Assembly (NCBI RefSeq): GCF_900478295.1
Contig: NZ_LS483488.1
Coordinates: 992,001-1,056,000, forward strand
Source: Helicobacter pylori NCTC 11637 = CCUG 17874 = ATCC 43504 = JCM 12093
GTDB taxonomy: Bacteria > Campylobacterota > Campylobacteria > Campylobacterales > Helicobacteraceae
Direction of reading: 5' to 3'
Length of the DNA stretch: 64,000 bases
The notes under the pieces were generated by a model, which saw only the letters and a program-made list of their open reading frames with translations, was not told where the DNA came from and made no database searches. The position numbers were made by a program, and so were the translations under genes. Shown piece by piece: positions 6,955-18,391 of this stretch; within the stretch, counting starts at the first letter, position 1; the number at the start of each line of letters is the position of its first letter.

Positions 6955-7906
6955 AGTAAAACGCCCTTGTGGGAGTTTCGCTGTTTTTATCATTCCACAT
7001 GTTTTTTTCTGGTTTATTGATGACAGATTGTTTTAAAAGCTTTTTCATCATTTTTGTATCTTTATTTATGATCGCTTCTTTAGCGTCTATGGCGTCTTGA
7101 TAGTATAAACATGGGCAAATCTTACCATCAGAAGCCAAACGGATACGATTGCAAGATTGGCAAAAACCATCGCTATGCGGAGCGATAATGCCAAATTGAT
7201 AGCCATTTTCTAGCGTGTAGATTTTAGAAGACCCTTGTTTGGGTTTTTCTGTCGCAATGATTTTGTATTTTTGAGCGATCAAATCTAAAATTTCTCGCTC
7301 TTTCAAGCCTTTAACCAAACTTTTAGCATGCGTGTTTTCCATAAATTCAATGTAGCGGATTTGTATATGCCTATTTTTTGCGTATTCCAAAAGCTCTAAG
7401 ATTTCATCATCATTAACGCTTTTTATCACAACCGTGTTTAATTTGAGTTTTAAACCCACTTTCAAGGACTCTTCAATCCCTTCTAGCGTGTTTTTAAGAG
7501 CGTCTTTTTGAGAGATTTTTAAAACCCTATCGCTTTTTAAAGAATCCAATGAAACATTCACTTGCACTAACCCGGCATTTTTTAAATCCTTAGCCATTTT
7601 TTTGAGTAAAAAACCATTAGTGCTTAAAACTAACGCCACTTCTTTATTGTAAGCGTGTAGTTTAGCGATAAACTCGTCTAAACCCTTGCGTAATAGCGAC
7701 TCCCCACCAGTGATTCTAATTTTTTTAACGCCCTCATCAATGGCGATTTTAAGAAATTCTAAAACATTATCCAAAGGCAATAATTCTTCATCATCAAAAA
7801 AATTTAATGGCGTAGCAGGCATGCAATACTGACACCTGAAATTGCATTGTTTGGTTACAGACACCCTAATATAATCAATAACTCTATTAAAACTATCTAC
7901 TAACAC
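6941..7906 (-). CDS. moaA: GTP 3',8-cyclase MoaA (molybdenum cofactor biosynthesis)
   Basis: Radical SAM enzyme that converts GTP to the 3',8-cyclo intermediate, the first step of molybdopterin synthesis. The N-terminal CNFRCQYC (CxxxCxxC) binds the SAM cluster; [13 protein letters not shown] is the SAM-binding GGEP-like motif; the C-terminal [18 protein letters not shown] binds the second Fe-S cluster. The protein ends in Gly-Gly, the tail known to be needed for activity. The start is a GTG at 7906 behind AAGGG. It is divergent from mobA, another gene of the same pathway. Confidence 0.96.
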   Translation of the reverse strand: MLVDSFNRVIDYIRVSVTKQCNFRCQYCMPATPLNFFDDEELLPLDNVLEFLKIAIDEGVKKIRITGGESLLRKGLDEFIAKLHAYNKEVALVLSTNGFLLKKMAKDLKNAGLVQVNVSLDSLKSDRVLKISQKDALKNTLEGIEESLKVGLKLKLNTVVIKSVNDDEILELLEYAKNRHIQIRYIEFMENTHAKSLVKGLKEREILDLIAQKYKIIATEKPKQGSSKIYTLENGYQFGIIAPHSDGFCQSCNRIRLASDGKICPCLYYQDAIDAKEAIINKDTKMMKKLLKQSVINKPEKNMWNDKNSETPTRAFYYTGG

Positions 7907-7992
7907 TCCCTTTATCCCTTATGCCTTTTATTTAAGCTTTTAGTGTAACATAATAAACAACGACTTAACAACATCAAACAAGGATAAATCTT

Positions 7993-8598
7993 TTGAAAAA
8001 CCCTATCATTGATAGCATTCCTTGCGTTTTACTGGCTGGGGGCAAAAGCTCTCGTTTCATCACCAATAACATTCAAACCAATAAGGCTCTCATGCCTTTA
8101 AAATCGTATTCTAGCCTTTTAGAATACCAATACATGCGCCTTTTAAAACTTTTCAAAAAAGTCATTATCAGCGCTAAAAAATCGTATGACCTGAACGCTC
8201 CCTACCTTTTAGAAAAAGAGAGCGATCTTTTTTCACCCCTTTTTGGCATTTATAACGCTTTTTTAACATTGCAAACCCCTTATATTTTTTTTATCCCTAT
8301 AGATACGCCTTTAGTGTCCTTTGAAAGCATTAAGGCTCTTTGTGGGATTAAAAACTTTAGCGTAATCTATGCTAAAAGCCCTACAAAAGAGCATTATTTA
8401 ATTTCTTTGTGGCATCAAAATAGCCTTAACGCTCTTTGTTACGCTCTTAAAACACAAAATTATCGCCTTAGCGATCTTGTGAAAAATACCTCTTCTGTCG
8501 CTATCCATTTTAATCAAGAAGAAGAATTTTTAAACCTAAACACCCTAAAAGACTATGAATTAGCCGTTCAAATTTTAAAAAAGAGGGCCAATGGCTGA
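7993..8598 (+). CDS. mobA: Molybdenum cofactor guanylyltransferase MobA
   Basis: Attaches GMP to molybdopterin to form the guanine dinucleotide cofactor. The N-terminus [12 protein letters not shown] is the nucleotide-binding signature, followed by a conserved lysine in [17 protein letters not shown] supplies the metal-binding aspartate. At 201 residues it has normal length. The start is TTG, supported by AAGGA 7-8 nt upstream. The last 8 nt overlap flhB, so the two are translationally coupled although unrelated in function. Confidence 0.9.
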   Translation: MKNPIIDSIPCVLLAGGKSSRFITNNIQTNKALMPLKSYSSLLEYQYMRLLKLFKKVIISAKKSYDLNAPYLLEKESDLFSPLFGIYNAFLTLQTPYIFFIPIDTPLVSFESIKALCGIKNFSVIYAKSPTKEHYLISLWHQNSLNALCYALKTQNYRLSDLVKNTSSVAIHFNQEEEFLNLNTLKDYELAVQILKKRANG

Positions 8599-9667
8599 AG
8601 AAGAAAAAACCGAACTCCCTAGCGCGAAAAAAATCCAAAAAGCCAGAGAAGAAGGCAATGTGCCTAAGAGCATGGAAGTGGTGGGGTTTTTAGGGTTATT
8701 AGCTGGATTACTCAGTATTTTTGTTTTTTTCATATGGTGGGTGGATGGCTTTAGCGAAATGTATCGCCATGTGTTGAAAGATTTTTCCCTAGATTTTAGT
8801 AAAGAAAGCGTTCAAGAGCTGTTTAACCAACTGGCTAAAGACACTTTTTTATTGCTTTTACCGATTTTAATCATTTTAGTGGTGGTGGCGTTTTTATCTA
8901 ATGTCTTGCAATTTGGCTGGCTCTTTGCCCCTAAAGTCATTGAGCCTAAATTTTCTAAAATCAACCCTATCAATGGCGTCAAAAACCTTTTTTCTTTAAA
9001 AAAGCTCCTTGATGGGAGTTTGATCACCTTAAAAGTTTTTTTAGCTTTTTTTCTGGGGTTTTTTATCTTTTCCTTATTTTTAGGGGAATTAAACCATGCA
9101 GCTCTTTTGAATTTGCAAGGCCAGTTATTGTGGTTTAAGAGCAAGGCGTTATTACTCATTTCTTCGCTTTTATTTTTATTTTTTGTCTTGGCTTTTATAG
9201 ATTTAGCAATCAAGCGCCGCCAATACACCAACTCTTTAAAAATGACTAAACAAGAAGTTAAAGACGAATACAAACAGCAAGAAGGGAACCCAGAAATCAA
9301 AGCCAAAATCCGCCAAATGATGCTAAAAAACGCCACGAATAAAATGATGCAAGAAATCCCTAAAGCTAATGTCGTGGTTACTAACCCTACCCATTACGCT
9401 GTCGCTCTCAAATTTGATGAAGAACACCCTGTGCCGGTGGTGGTGGCTAAAGGCACGGATTATTTAGCCATTAGGATTAAGGGTATCGCTAGAGAGCATG
9501 GCATAGAAATTATAGAAAATAAAACGCTCGCTAGAGAGCTTTATAGGGATGTGAAATTAAACGCCGCCATACCAGAAGAATTGTTTGAAGCCGTGGCGAT
9601 AGTCTTTGCTCAAGTGGCCAAATTAGAACAAGAACGCCAAAAACAAAAGATCATCAAACCGCTTTAA
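8591..9667 (+). CDS. flhB: Flagellar type III export protein FlhB
   Basis: Inner-membrane component of the flagellar export gate that switches substrate specificity from rod/hook to filament. The protein has 358 residues. Four transmembrane helices (about 30-52, 85-108, 145-165, 186-206) precede the cytoplasmic domain. The self-cleavage motif NPTH is at 265-268 within [15 protein letters not shown]. The N-terminal [20 protein letters not shown] is typical. Starts inside the end of mobA. Confidence 0.97.
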   Translation: MAEEEKTELPSAKKIQKAREEGNVPKSMEVVGFLGLLAGLLSIFVFFIWWVDGFSEMYRHVLKDFSLDFSKESVQELFNQLAKDTFLLLLPILIILVVVAFLSNVLQFGWLFAPKVIEPKFSKINPINGVKNLFSLKKLLDGSLITLKVFLAFFLGFFIFSLFLGELNHAALLNLQGQLLWFKSKALLLISSLLFLFFVLAFIDLAIKRRQYTNSLKMTKQEVKDEYKQQEGNPEIKAKIRQMMLKNATNKMMQEIPKANVVVTNPTHYAVALKFDEEHPVPVVVAKGTDYLAIRIKGIAREHGIEIIENKTLARELYRDVKLNAAIPEELFEAVAIVFAQVAKLEQERQKQKIIKPL

Positions 9668-9765
9668 GATTTTTGTAAAACCGCTTTTAAGCCCCAAAAA
9701 GACACTCAATCAAGGATACTCAACCAAAAAACTTTAACAATCCCTATTTAATGAGAACTAAGCCT

Positions 9766-10503
9766 TTAAATCTTATGCTCCAAACGCCTTAAAGTGTTAT
9801 GGATGTATTCTAAAAGCCACCCCAACAAGCCTAAAAAATAAAAACCCAATCGCATGCCATAGTATTCTTTAGTTTGAATGAACATGCTAGAGCATAGCAC
9901 CACCACACAAAGCCCCACGATCAAAATAAGCGTGTTAGCGTATTCATACAGCCCAAAAAGGCGTCTGTGATAGATTAAAACCAGTATCAATAAAATAAGA
10001 GCGAGTATAAAAAGGGAAAAATCCACGCAATCAGACACGCTTAAAAACCTAAAACTCTGTAAAGAAGAAGCAAAAACCCACACGATGCAAATATTCATAG
10101 AGGGCAAGAAAGATTGCTTCATGCTAGCCCCTAAAAAACGCCACAATAAAGTCGCTAACAGTGCAAAATAGAAAAGATAAAGCATGATTAAAGAATGTTT
10201 AACAGGAAAATTCCAAGCGTAAAAAGAAAGGCATAAGATCCCTACGCAAGCGCATTTTTGGCGCGTGAGGGTGAAAGGCTTTAGAATAAGCACAAGCAGA
10301 TAAATTAAAGAAACGCCTATTAGCCCCAAGTAATCTAATTTGACAATGAAATCATAAACATGGTTTTCAAACAAAAAAAACAATTGCGAAAAATCATCGC
10401 TGAAATGCGAAAGCAACAAGGTTTCCGCATTGAACAAAAACAACAAAAAAAACAATGAAGAAAAAACGACTTTATGCGTGTATATCTTTTGGTAAAAATT
10501 CAT
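9766..10503 (-). CDS. Polytopic membrane protein of unknown function
   Basis: A 245-residue, strongly hydrophobic protein with about seven transmembrane segments separated by short charged loops. It ends in a basic amphipathic tail (EYIHNTLRRLEHKI). No enzymatic motif is visible. It begins 18 nt after amiA and is probably the last gene of the pyrH-to-amiA run. Corresponds to HP0771. The 98 nt between it and the converging flhB hold no clear terminator. Confidence 0.65.
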   Translation of the reverse strand: MNFYQKIYTHKVVFSSLFFLLFLFNAETLLLSHFSDDFSQLFFLFENHVYDFIVKLDYLGLIGVSLIYLLVLILKPFTLTRQKCACVGILCLSFYAWNFPVKHSLIMLYLFYFALLATLLWRFLGASMKQSFLPSMNICIVWVFASSLQSFRFLSVSDCVDFSLFILALILLILVLIYHRRLFGLYEYANTLILIVGLCVVVLCSSMFIQTKEYYGMRLGFYFLGLLGWLLEYIHNTLRRLEHKI

Positions 10504-10521
10504 CTACAACCTAATCATTGC

Positions 10522-11829
10522 CTAATCATTCTTGCTGAAGAAACTATCAATGCCATCAGCAATGCCCTTAGCCAAGATCTTTTGATACGGTTTGCTTTGG
10601 ATGCGTTTAGATTCTATCGCATGGGAATTATAACCAATTTCTATTAAAATTGAAGGCATTAAAGCCCCGGCCAACACCCAAAAAGGCCCCTCTCTCACGC
10701 CCCCATCCACCACATCAGGGTAATTTTTGCGGACACTTTGGAGCATGCCGTATTGCACATCAATCGCTAGTTTGTTAGAGACAATCAGTCGCTGCGTGTT
10801 CAATGAATTTAAAAGCAAACTTTTAGAAAAATAATCCATCAAATTCACATCGTCTTTATTTTCTTGCTCAGCCACTTTCCTAGCCCTTTCGCTCCTTGCG
10901 GTGGATAAAAAATAAGTTTCTATGCCATGAGCGTTAGAGGTGGAATGCTTGGGGATGGAATTGGCATGCACTGAGATGAATAAATCCGCGCTTTTTTTAT
11001 TGGCTAATTCCGTGCGCCCCACTAAATCAATATAAATGTCCTTATCCCTTGTCAATAAAACGCTATAGCCTCTTTTTTTAAGCTCTTTGTGTAAAAACTT
11101 CACCACTTCTAAAACAATGTCTTTTTCACACACTAAATTCGCGCTCATCGCCCCGCAATCTTTCCCCCCATGCCCGGCGTCTAAAACGATCTTTTTGTGT
11201 TTTTTGCGCTTGGTTTTGATGAAAGCGTCATTTTTTTCTGCTATAAAGACTTGGTTCTTGCTCTCATTTTCTGCTTCTTTTTTAAGAATTTCTTTTTTAG
11301 CGCTCCTTTCGTTCAATGGAGAGTGTGCGTGTTTTGAATGCGCATGTTTAATGGGCGTTTTCTCCTTAGCCTCTTTAGCCTCTTTTTTAATGGGTTTAGG
11401 GGTGGGTTTTGGCGTTGTGTGTTTGAGTGCATGGTGTTTGGGTGGTTTGGGTGTTATTTGATGCCTTATTAAGGGCTTTTTCTCCACGATAGAAATATAG
11501 AGCTTGTCTTTAAGGATTTTGACTTCATAAGTCATCTTAGGAGCATAGCCGATAACCACTCGCGCTAATTTAGGGCTAAATTGTGCGATCGTGATGGACG
11601 ATTGTTTAGAAAATTGGTAATGCTTTTTAGGAATGGTTAAAATGGCTTCTAATTCCAAATAACTCTTGAAATTTTTGAGCGAAACTTCTTTGAATTTTTT
11701 AACCTCTTGATTGAATAGAATTTTAACACTGCTAGAGCCAAAAGGCACAATGTTGATAATTTTAAGGGTTGTTGCATAAGCAAAATGCAACCAAAAAAGA
11801 CATGCAACAACCCCTAACCTCACAAGCAC
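10522..11829 (-). CDS. amiA: N-acetylmuramoyl-L-alanine amidase AmiA
   Basis: Periplasmic zinc amidase that cleaves the stem peptide from MurNAc; in H. pylori it is needed for daughter-cell separation and for the coccoid transition. The 435 residues comprise a signal peptide (about 1-19), an AMIN-like domain (about 20-125), a Lys/Pro/His-rich linker (KPPKHHALKHTTPKPTPKP and onwards) and an Amidase_3 domain with IVLDAGHGGKDCGAM, LFISVHANS and ILIEIGYNS carrying the zinc and catalytic residues. The start is GTG, 6 nt after the fabX stop, so the genes are coupled. Confidence 0.95.
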   Translation of the reverse strand: MLVRLGVVACLFWLHFAYATTLKIINIVPFGSSSVKILFNQEVKKFKEVSLKNFKSYLELEAILTIPKKHYQFSKQSSITIAQFSPKLARVVIGYAPKMTYEVKILKDKLYISIVEKKPLIRHQITPKPPKHHALKHTTPKPTPKPIKKEAKEAKEKTPIKHAHSKHAHSPLNERSAKKEILKKEAENESKNQVFIAEKNDAFIKTKRKKHKKIVLDAGHGGKDCGAMSANLVCEKDIVLEVVKFLHKELKKRGYSVLLTRDKDIYIDLVGRTELANKKSADLFISVHANSIPKHSTSNAHGIETYFLSTARSERARKVAEQENKDDVNLMDYFSKSLLLNSLNTQRLIVSNKLAIDVQYGMLQSVRKNYPDVVDGGVREGPFWVLAGALMPSILIEIGYNSHAIESKRIQSKPYQKILAKGIADGIDSFFSKND

Positions 11830-11835
11830 TACAAA

Positions 11836-12927
11836 TTAACCCTCTGTAAGCTCTTTGATCAATTCATGCACGCTGATAATCTTATCCACTCTATAGCCAT
11901 TAGCCCCAGTAAAATAAAGCCCCTCTTCTCTGTTTCCTAAATAACTGCGCCCCAAGCCATCAGCGATACAATAGCCCACTTTTTTAGCCTCTTCACCCCT
12001 GTTACAAGGCGCTACACAATTGCTCACGCATGCGATTTTGGGTGCGTTACCCTCTTCAATGCGTTTGATCACCCCAGTGTTAATAGCCCTAGCCGGATAG
12101 CCTACAGGCGATTTAATGAGTAAAATATCTTCTTTTTTGAGCGTGGGCAAAAGATCGGCATACGCTTTAGCGTCGCATTCTTTCGTGCCTAAAAAACGAG
12201 TCGCCATTTGCACCCCACTCGCTCCAAGGCTTAACATGGTGTCTATATCTTTCCTGTCCCAAATCCCCCCAGCTGCAATGATAGGGATATTCCCCCATTC
12301 CTTAGAAGCTTCCACGACTTTAGGCACTAAGTTTTCTAATCGGAATTCTTCTTTGAAACAATCTTCGTATTTAAAGCCCTGATGCCCCCCACTCAAAGGC
12401 CCTTCCACAATGAATGCGTCCGGGATTCTTTTATAGCGATCGCTCCATCTTTTACAAAGGATTTTTAAAGCCTTCGCTGAAGAAATAATAGGAATAAGCG
12501 CCACATCGCTAAAATCCTTAGCGAATTCAGGCATGTTGGTGGGCAAACCAGCCCCTGTAATAATGATATTCGCTCCCGCTTCACAAGCGTCCCTTAAAAC
12601 ACGGCCATAGTCATTGATAGCGTATAAAATATTCGCTCCTAAAGGCTTGTTCCCACAAATCTTCCTGGCGTTTGCAAAAATCTCATTCAACGCTTTTTTG
12701 GAGTAAAAATTCAAGGCTTCAAAGGGTTTTTTAGCCACAATCCTTTCTACAAAACGCATGTTTTTATAATAACCAGTCCCTACGGCTGAAATCACTCCTA
12801 AAGCCCCTTCTTTGGCAACATTTCCAGCTAGTTCATCCCAACTAATCCCCACACCCATTCCCCCTTGAAAGATAGGGAATTTTATGGTGTGCTTACCGAT
12901 TTTTAGCGGTTTGAGTGTTGATACCAT
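11836..12927 (-). CDS. fabX: Flavoprotein decanoyl-ACP dehydrogenase/isomerase FabX (nitronate monooxygenase-like)
   Basis: HP0773 is known as FabX, which oxidises and isomerises decanoyl-ACP to introduce the double bond of unsaturated fatty acids. The 363-residue TIM barrel shows the family patterns FPIFQGGMGVGIS, ISAVGTGYY, IITGAGLPTNMP, GGHQG with its histidine and IIAAGGIWD for flavin phosphate binding. Four cysteines near the C-terminus (CVSNCVAPC and a later GYC) fit the [4Fe-4S] cluster that distinguishes FabX from ordinary nitronate monooxygenases. Lies between tyrS and amiA with 6-10 nt gaps. Confidence 0.88.
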   Translation of the reverse strand: MVSTLKPLKIGKHTIKFPIFQGGMGVGISWDELAGNVAKEGALGVISAVGTGYYKNMRFVERIVAKKPFEALNFYSKKALNEIFANARKICGNKPLGANILYAINDYGRVLRDACEAGANIIITGAGLPTNMPEFAKDFSDVALIPIISSAKALKILCKRWSDRYKRIPDAFIVEGPLSGGHQGFKYEDCFKEEFRLENLVPKVVEASKEWGNIPIIAAGGIWDRKDIDTMLSLGASGVQMATRFLGTKECDAKAYADLLPTLKKEDILLIKSPVGYPARAINTGVIKRIEEGNAPKIACVSNCVAPCNRGEEAKKVGYCIADGLGRSYLGNREEGLYFTGANGYRVDKIISVHELIKELTEG

Positions 12928-12937
12928 AGCTCTTTCC

Positions 12938-14152
12938 TTAGTTAATATTTAATTTCATAAATCTTTTCTTACCAAGCTGTATAACATAATTTCCTTTAAC
13001 AAAACGATAACTCTCATTTTTTATCACTTCTTGATTAATCTTTACCCCTCCCCCTTGAATATCACGCCTGGCTTGTGAAGTGGATGGGCAAAAGCCAATC
13101 TGTTTTAAAACATCTAAAATCCCAACCCCTTCATCAAAATCGCTCTCTGATAAAATTTCGGGCAAAAGGTTTGCGCTAAACACTTTAGAAAATTGCTCTT
13201 TAGCCTTAATCGCTTGTTCATTATCATAATAACGAGCCACGATTTCACCAGCGAGATCTTCTTTAGCGGCTTTAGGGTGCAAGGTCTGATTTAAAATACC
13301 ATGTTTTAAGTCTTCAATTTCTTCTAAAGTCTTAGCGCTCAAAAGGGTGTAGTAGCGCCACATGAGATCATCGCTCACGCTCATGATCTTCCCAAACATC
13401 GCATTAGGCTCTTCAGTGATCCCCACATAATTCCCCAAGCTTTTACTCATTTTTTGCACCCCATCAAGCCCCTCTAATAAAGGCATGGTGATGACAGATT
13501 GCTCTTTATTCAAGCCGTAAGCCCGTTGCAAAAAACGCCCCACCAGCAAATTAAACTTTTGATCATTGCCCCCAAGCTCAATATCCGCATCCATCGCCAC
13601 TGAATCATAGCCCTGCAACAAAGGGTATAAAAATTCCACGATGCTAATGGGGCGGTTTTCTTTATAGCGTTTAGCAAAATCGTCCCTTTCTAGCATTCTA
13701 GCAACTGAAAACTTCGCGCACAATTCTATCATGCCCTTTGCACCTAAAGTATCCAACCAAGTGGAATTAAAACACACTTCGGTGTGTTTTTCATCTAAAA
13801 TTTTATAGATTTGCTCTTCATAAGTTTTAGCGTTTTCTAAGACTTGCTCCCGGTTTAAGGGTTTTCTCGTTTCATTTTTACCCGTAGGATCGCCTATCAT
13901 AGCGGTAAAATCCCCAATCAAAAACTTAACCCTAGCCCCATATTGCTGCAATAAAGCCAGTTTTTGGATCAATACCGTATGCCCTAAATGCAAATCGGGA
14001 GCGGTAGGATCAAACCCGGCTTTAACGATAAAGCGTTCATTGGTTTCATAATATTTCCTCACCAGCTTTTCAATATATTCTAATCCAATGATTTCATTAG
14101 CGCCTCTAGCGATCTCTTTTAAGGCGATAGCGATTTTTTGTTCCATGTTCAT
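12938..14152 (-). CDS. tyrS: Tyrosyl-tRNA synthetase
   Basis: Class I aminoacyl-tRNA synthetase. It shows the HIGH-equivalent motif [13 protein letters not shown] (about residues 53-65), the GGNDQKFN tyrosine/ATP pocket, KMSKS (about 235) and a C-terminal S4 RNA-binding domain ending [14 protein letters not shown]. At 404 residues it has the length of the TyrZ-like bacterial group. The ATG at 14152 is the start; the ORF is 17 nt from spoT, in the same direction. Confidence 0.97.
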   Translation of the reverse strand: MNMEQKIAIALKEIARGANEIIGLEYIEKLVRKYYETNERFIVKAGFDPTAPDLHLGHTVLIQKLALLQQYGARVKFLIGDFTAMIGDPTGKNETRKPLNREQVLENAKTYEEQIYKILDEKHTEVCFNSTWLDTLGAKGMIELCAKFSVARMLERDDFAKRYKENRPISIVEFLYPLLQGYDSVAMDADIELGGNDQKFNLLVGRFLQRAYGLNKEQSVITMPLLEGLDGVQKMSKSLGNYVGITEEPNAMFGKIMSVSDDLMWRYYTLLSAKTLEEIEDLKHGILNQTLHPKAAKEDLAGEIVARYYDNEQAIKAKEQFSKVFSANLLPEILSESDFDEGVGILDVLKQIGFCPSTSQARRDIQGGGVKINQEVIKNESYRFVKGNYVIQLGKKRFMKLNIN

Positions 14153-14169
14153 TCCTTAATTAGGGCTTA

Positions 14170-16497
14170 TTATGATTCATAAGCGTCATCCAGACTGGAT
14201 AATTCTACAATCCTATCCTGATATTTGCGATTGATTAAGGCTCTGATCCAATCCGCCTTATCCGTGGCTATTTCAAAACTCACTTCGCAATGGCTAGAAT
14301 ACTTGTCTTTATAGCCTAAGTAAGACACGCCCACAATGTTGCATTCATTCCTGTTTAAAAAAGTTAACAAACCCGCTAAAACCGACTTTTTTTCGCCTAA
14401 ATAAAACATCATTTTATAAATCGTTCGATCCCGCTTGTGCCATTCTATATAAACCATAGGCACTTTAGCATCCACTTCCGCCATCGCTTTTTTGCAAAAT
14501 TTATGGTGCGCAATCGCTTTTGGATCTTTCAAATCCGTTACAATCGCAATGATTTCATCGCCATATTTAGGGTAACAACAATCATTCAACAACACCTGTT
14601 TGATTTCTAAAGCGTTGCTTGAACAAACGCTAAAATGTTCTAATTCCTTACACTGCCATTGCCGATTGGGGGCTAAAAAATTCAAGACATTGGTTTTAAA
14701 GCCCAAATACCTTAAACCTCGAGTCCATAAACTCATCTCTTGGTATTCTAAAATCGCATCTTCTTTTAAAGAAAACACCTTATTTTCAATTTCTTCAGTG
14801 AGTTTGGCTAAATTTTCAAAGCTTTTCATCGCTTCTGTTAAGGTGGTCTCCACCCCACAATCTATCAATTTTTCTTCAAAGTTTTTATAATCTTTTAAAC
14901 CCACATCTTCAAAAACAGAGCGCCCAAAAAAAGTCGCTAAAATATTAATCATGCTTTTAGTGTCAATTTCTTTCAAGCGGTTTCTTCTTTGGATGCGTAA
15001 GTGGTTTTTAGCCTTAGAAGTTTTAAGCTGATCCATCCAAATGAAACGAGGTATTATTTTATCGCCTTTAACGATTTTAACCACATCCCCGCTTCTTAAT
15101 TCTTGATTGAGTAAGGCTTTTTTACTATTGATATAAGCGTCCGTGGCTTTATCGCCCAAATCGCTATGCACCATGTAAGCAAAATCTAAAGCGATCGCTC
15201 CTACCGGTAAGGTGTAAGTGTCCCCATGAGGCGAAAAAACGACAATATCTTCACGATACAAATCGTTCTTAGCGAGTTCGTAAAATTCCTTAGGGTCGTT
15301 TTTCAAATCGCTGTCATGGTATTTAAAATTTTGCAACCACCTCATGCCCTCATGGTGATCTTCATTATCCACGCCCCCAGCTTTATACTTCCAGTGGGCT
15401 GAATTACCATACTCCGCCCCCATATGCATATCAAAGGTGCGGATCTGCACTTCATAAACAGAAGATTCATCAAAAATGGTCGTGTGTATCGTCTTATAGC
15501 CATTTTCTTTCGGTAAAGCGATGTAGTCTTTAAAACGAGAGACAATGGGTTTGAAATTCAAATGGATAATCCCTAAAACTTTATAGCAATCAATCGGGTT
15601 TTTCAATAAAATCCTAATGGCTAACAAGTCCAAAATTTCATCAATATTAACCGCGCCCTTTCGTTGCATCTTAAGATAGATAGAATAAGGGCGTTTCACC
15701 CTTGTAACGAGTTTAAAATCCGAATGGCTAAACCCGCTATCAAAAAGTTTTTTTTCTAACTTGCTCGCAAAAGCGTTGAGTTTTAAGAGTAAAGACTGCT
15801 TGTTTTTGTGCAAATATTCCTTGATATTTTTATATTCTTCCGGATAAATATAATAAAAGCTCTTGTCTTCTAATTCATTTTTGATTGAAGACATGCCCAA
15901 TCGGCTCGCTATGGGGGCATACACCGCTAGAGTCTCTTTAGAAATACGCACCTGCTTGTCATGAGGCAAGGCGTCTAAGGTGAGCATGTTGTGCAACCTG
16001 TCGCTAATCTTTACCACTAAGGCTCTTGGATCTTGTATCGCGCTAATTAAAATCTTTCTAAAAGTGAGCGCTGAAACCACCATTCTGGGATCTTGAGAGC
16101 TCACCCCTAACTCTTCTTTCCTGATTTCAGTGATTTTAGTGAGCGCATCCACTAAATTAGCCACATCTTTCCCAAATTCTCGCTCAATCGTTTCAATCTC
16201 ACAAGGCGTGTCTTCTACCACATCATGCAAAAGCGCAGTGCACACCATCGCCTCATCGCCCCCACAAAACGCTACCAAGCTCGCCACACAAATAGGATGG
16301 ACAATATAAGGCTCGCCGCTTTTTCTGTATTGCCCCTTATGGCTTTTGGCCGCTAAATTTAGGGCGTTTTCAATCTTGGGCGTGAAATCAATTAAGGTCC
16401 TTAAGATTTCAATGCCACCCTTTGGGGTCGTAACTTTTTTAATAACATCCAAAATCCGTAAGAATCCGATATCAACGGATTTATCAATTTCGTTCAT
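14170..16497 (-). CDS. spoT: Bifunctional (p)ppGpp synthetase/hydrolase SpoT
   Basis: The single RelA/SpoT homologue controlling the stringent response. The N-terminal HD hydrolase domain (HKGQYRKSGEPYIVHP, LLHDVVEDT) is followed by the synthetase domain (YKTIHTTIFDESSVYEVQIRT broken by conserved glycines), a TGS domain (VVFSPHGDTYTLPVGAIALD) and a C-terminal ACT-like region. The length of 775 residues is normal. Its start overlaps the 3' end of rpoZ by 14 nt, as in many bacteria. Confidence 0.97.
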   Translation of the reverse strand: MNEIDKSVDIGFLRILDVIKKVTTPKGGIEILRTLIDFTPKIENALNLAAKSHKGQYRKSGEPYIVHPICVASLVAFCGGDEAMVCTALLHDVVEDTPCEIETIEREFGKDVANLVDALTKITEIRKEELGVSSQDPRMVVSALTFRKILISAIQDPRALVVKISDRLHNMLTLDALPHDKQVRISKETLAVYAPIASRLGMSSIKNELEDKSFYYIYPEEYKNIKEYLHKNKQSLLLKLNAFASKLEKKLFDSGFSHSDFKLVTRVKRPYSIYLKMQRKGAVNIDEILDLLAIRILLKNPIDCYKVLGIIHLNFKPIVSRFKDYIALPKENGYKTIHTTIFDESSVYEVQIRTFDMHMGAEYGNSAHWKYKAGGVDNEDHHEGMRWLQNFKYHDSDLKNDPKEFYELAKNDLYREDIVVFSPHGDTYTLPVGAIALDFAYMVHSDLGDKATDAYINSKKALLNQELRSGDVVKIVKGDKIIPRFIWMDQLKTSKAKNHLRIQRRNRLKEIDTKSMINILATFFGRSVFEDVGLKDYKNFEEKLIDCGVETTLTEAMKSFENLAKLTEEIENKVFSLKEDAILEYQEMSLWTRGLRYLGFKTNVLNFLAPNRQWQCKELEHFSVCSSNALEIKQVLLNDCCYPKYGDEIIAIVTDLKDPKAIAHHKFCKKAMAEVDAKVPMVYIEWHKRDRTIYKMMFYLGEKKSVLAGLLTFLNRNECNIVGVSYLGYKDKYSSHCEVSFEIATDKADWIRALINRKYQDRIVELSSLDDAYES

Positions 16498-16708
16498 CTA
16501 TCCTGTCTATATCAATTTTCCCTTCAGCGATTTCTCTAATGGCAATATCCACTAATTTATGGCGTTTAGGGTCCATATTCACTAAAGTTTTGGCTCCGGC
16601 GTTTAATTGCTTCACACGAGCGAAAACTAAATTATCTAGCATGTAGCGGTCGTTCCCAATATTTTTTAAGGCTTGAGCGACTAAACTCTCTGTTCTCTCT
16701 TTTTTCAA
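16484..16708 (-). CDS. rpoZ: RNA polymerase omega subunit
   Basis: Promotes assembly of RNA polymerase. The open frame extends to 16738, but the TTG at 16708 has AGGA a few nt upstream and gives 74 residues, the usual omega length, starting KKERTESLVAQALKN. YMLDNLVFARVKQLNAG matches the conserved first helix region. Overlaps spoT by 14 nt and follows pyrH after about 41 nt. Confidence 0.9.
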   Translation of the reverse strand: MKKERTESLVAQALKNIGNDRYMLDNLVFARVKQLNAGAKTLVNMDPKRHKLVDIAIREIAEGKIDIDRIDERN

Positions 16709-16749
16709 ACTGATCCTTTTATTTTGAGTTCTATCCAATGTTAAAGGGC

Positions 16750-17481
<732 letters not shown>

Positions 17482-17580
17482 TTAATTAATTAATAAAATT
17501 TTAATAAAACTTGTGATTGTAACCTAATCTTGCTTAAAAACACCCTTTCTGAATTTTAAGCCTACATTCTCAGCGAATCA

Positions 17581-18264
17581 CTAAAAGCGCTTGGGTTTTT
17601 GAATGCGTTTGAATAACAATTCACGATAGAACGCTTTAAGGCCTGATTGTTCCTTTTTGCCTAAAGTGTAGTAAATTTTTTGCAAGTAGTTTAGAATGTC
17701 TTGGCGTTTTAAGTTGGTTTTTAAAGCGGCTTCTTTAAGGATATAGTAAGGGATTTTTGTTTTTTGGTGTTTGAAAGCTAAAGACAAGCGCTTGTAAAAA
17801 TCCTTGTTTTTATGGTAACACAAACGCCCAAAAACAAACGGCAAGCGTTTTTTTTCATACCAAAGAGCGGCTAAATCTATAAAATCTTTTTTGGGGTTGG
17901 AATAATAAAACTGCAACGCTTTATTGCCGATTAACACTTCGCCCTTTAACCCTAGCGCTTGAGAGAGAGCGTTTGAAGAAGCGCTTTCTTTGTCAAAAGC
18001 GTTTTTTGTACCCACAACCAGCACGCTTAAAACTTCCTTATAAGCGACAATGCCTAGAGAATGGGAATGGAGAGCGAATGAATGGCCGGCGATAGAAGAA
18101 ATAAACCCCGCATCAATACGCCTGAATAAAAAACTCTTATTGAGTTTGGAAGGGTAGGTTTTTTTAAGCCGTAAAAATTGTTTGAAATAACAAGGGGTGG
18201 GGTAGGATTTGATAAACACATCAAAAGGGAGCATGTTTAAATAATCAATTTTACCAAAACGCAC
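17581..18264 (-). CDS. mqnA: Chorismate dehydratase-like protein MqnA (futalosine menaquinone pathway)
   Basis: The N-terminus RFGKIDYLNMLPFDVF, the IDAGFISSIAG segment and GEVLIGNKALQFYY match the MqnA/MqnD-type periplasmic-binding fold; the KIDYLN opening favours MqnA, which dehydrates chorismate to 3-enolpyruvylbenzoate. H. pylori makes menaquinone by the futalosine route, so such a gene is expected. At 227 residues it is slightly short but complete, with a basic C-terminus. It is transcribed away from acnB. Confidence 0.75.
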   Translation of the reverse strand: MRFGKIDYLNMLPFDVFIKSYPTPCYFKQFLRLKKTYPSKLNKSFLFRRIDAGFISSIAGHSFALHSHSLGIVAYKEVLSVLVVGTKNAFDKESASSNALSQALGLKGEVLIGNKALQFYYSNPKKDFIDLAALWYEKKRLPFVFGRLCYHKNKDFYKRLSLAFKHQKTKIPYYILKEAALKTNLKRQDILNYLQKIYYTLGKKEQSGLKAFYRELLFKRIQKPKRF

Positions 18265-18336
18265 TTAAAATCCTTTTTTGTATCGCATGGTAGCTAAAGT
18301 TTCTTACAACTTAACTGAAAGTAAAAAGAGTTTTGT

Positions 18337-18342
18337 TATCAT
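18337..18342 (+). promoter_or_regulatory. Candidate -10 of acnB
   Basis: TATCAT lies about 50 nt before the acnB start in an otherwise suitable A/T-rich region between divergent genes. A moderate match only. Confidence 0.4.
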
Positions 18343-18391
18343 GGGGCAAATGATTAGGGCATTAGCAAATAATGCTATTTAAAAAGGAGAA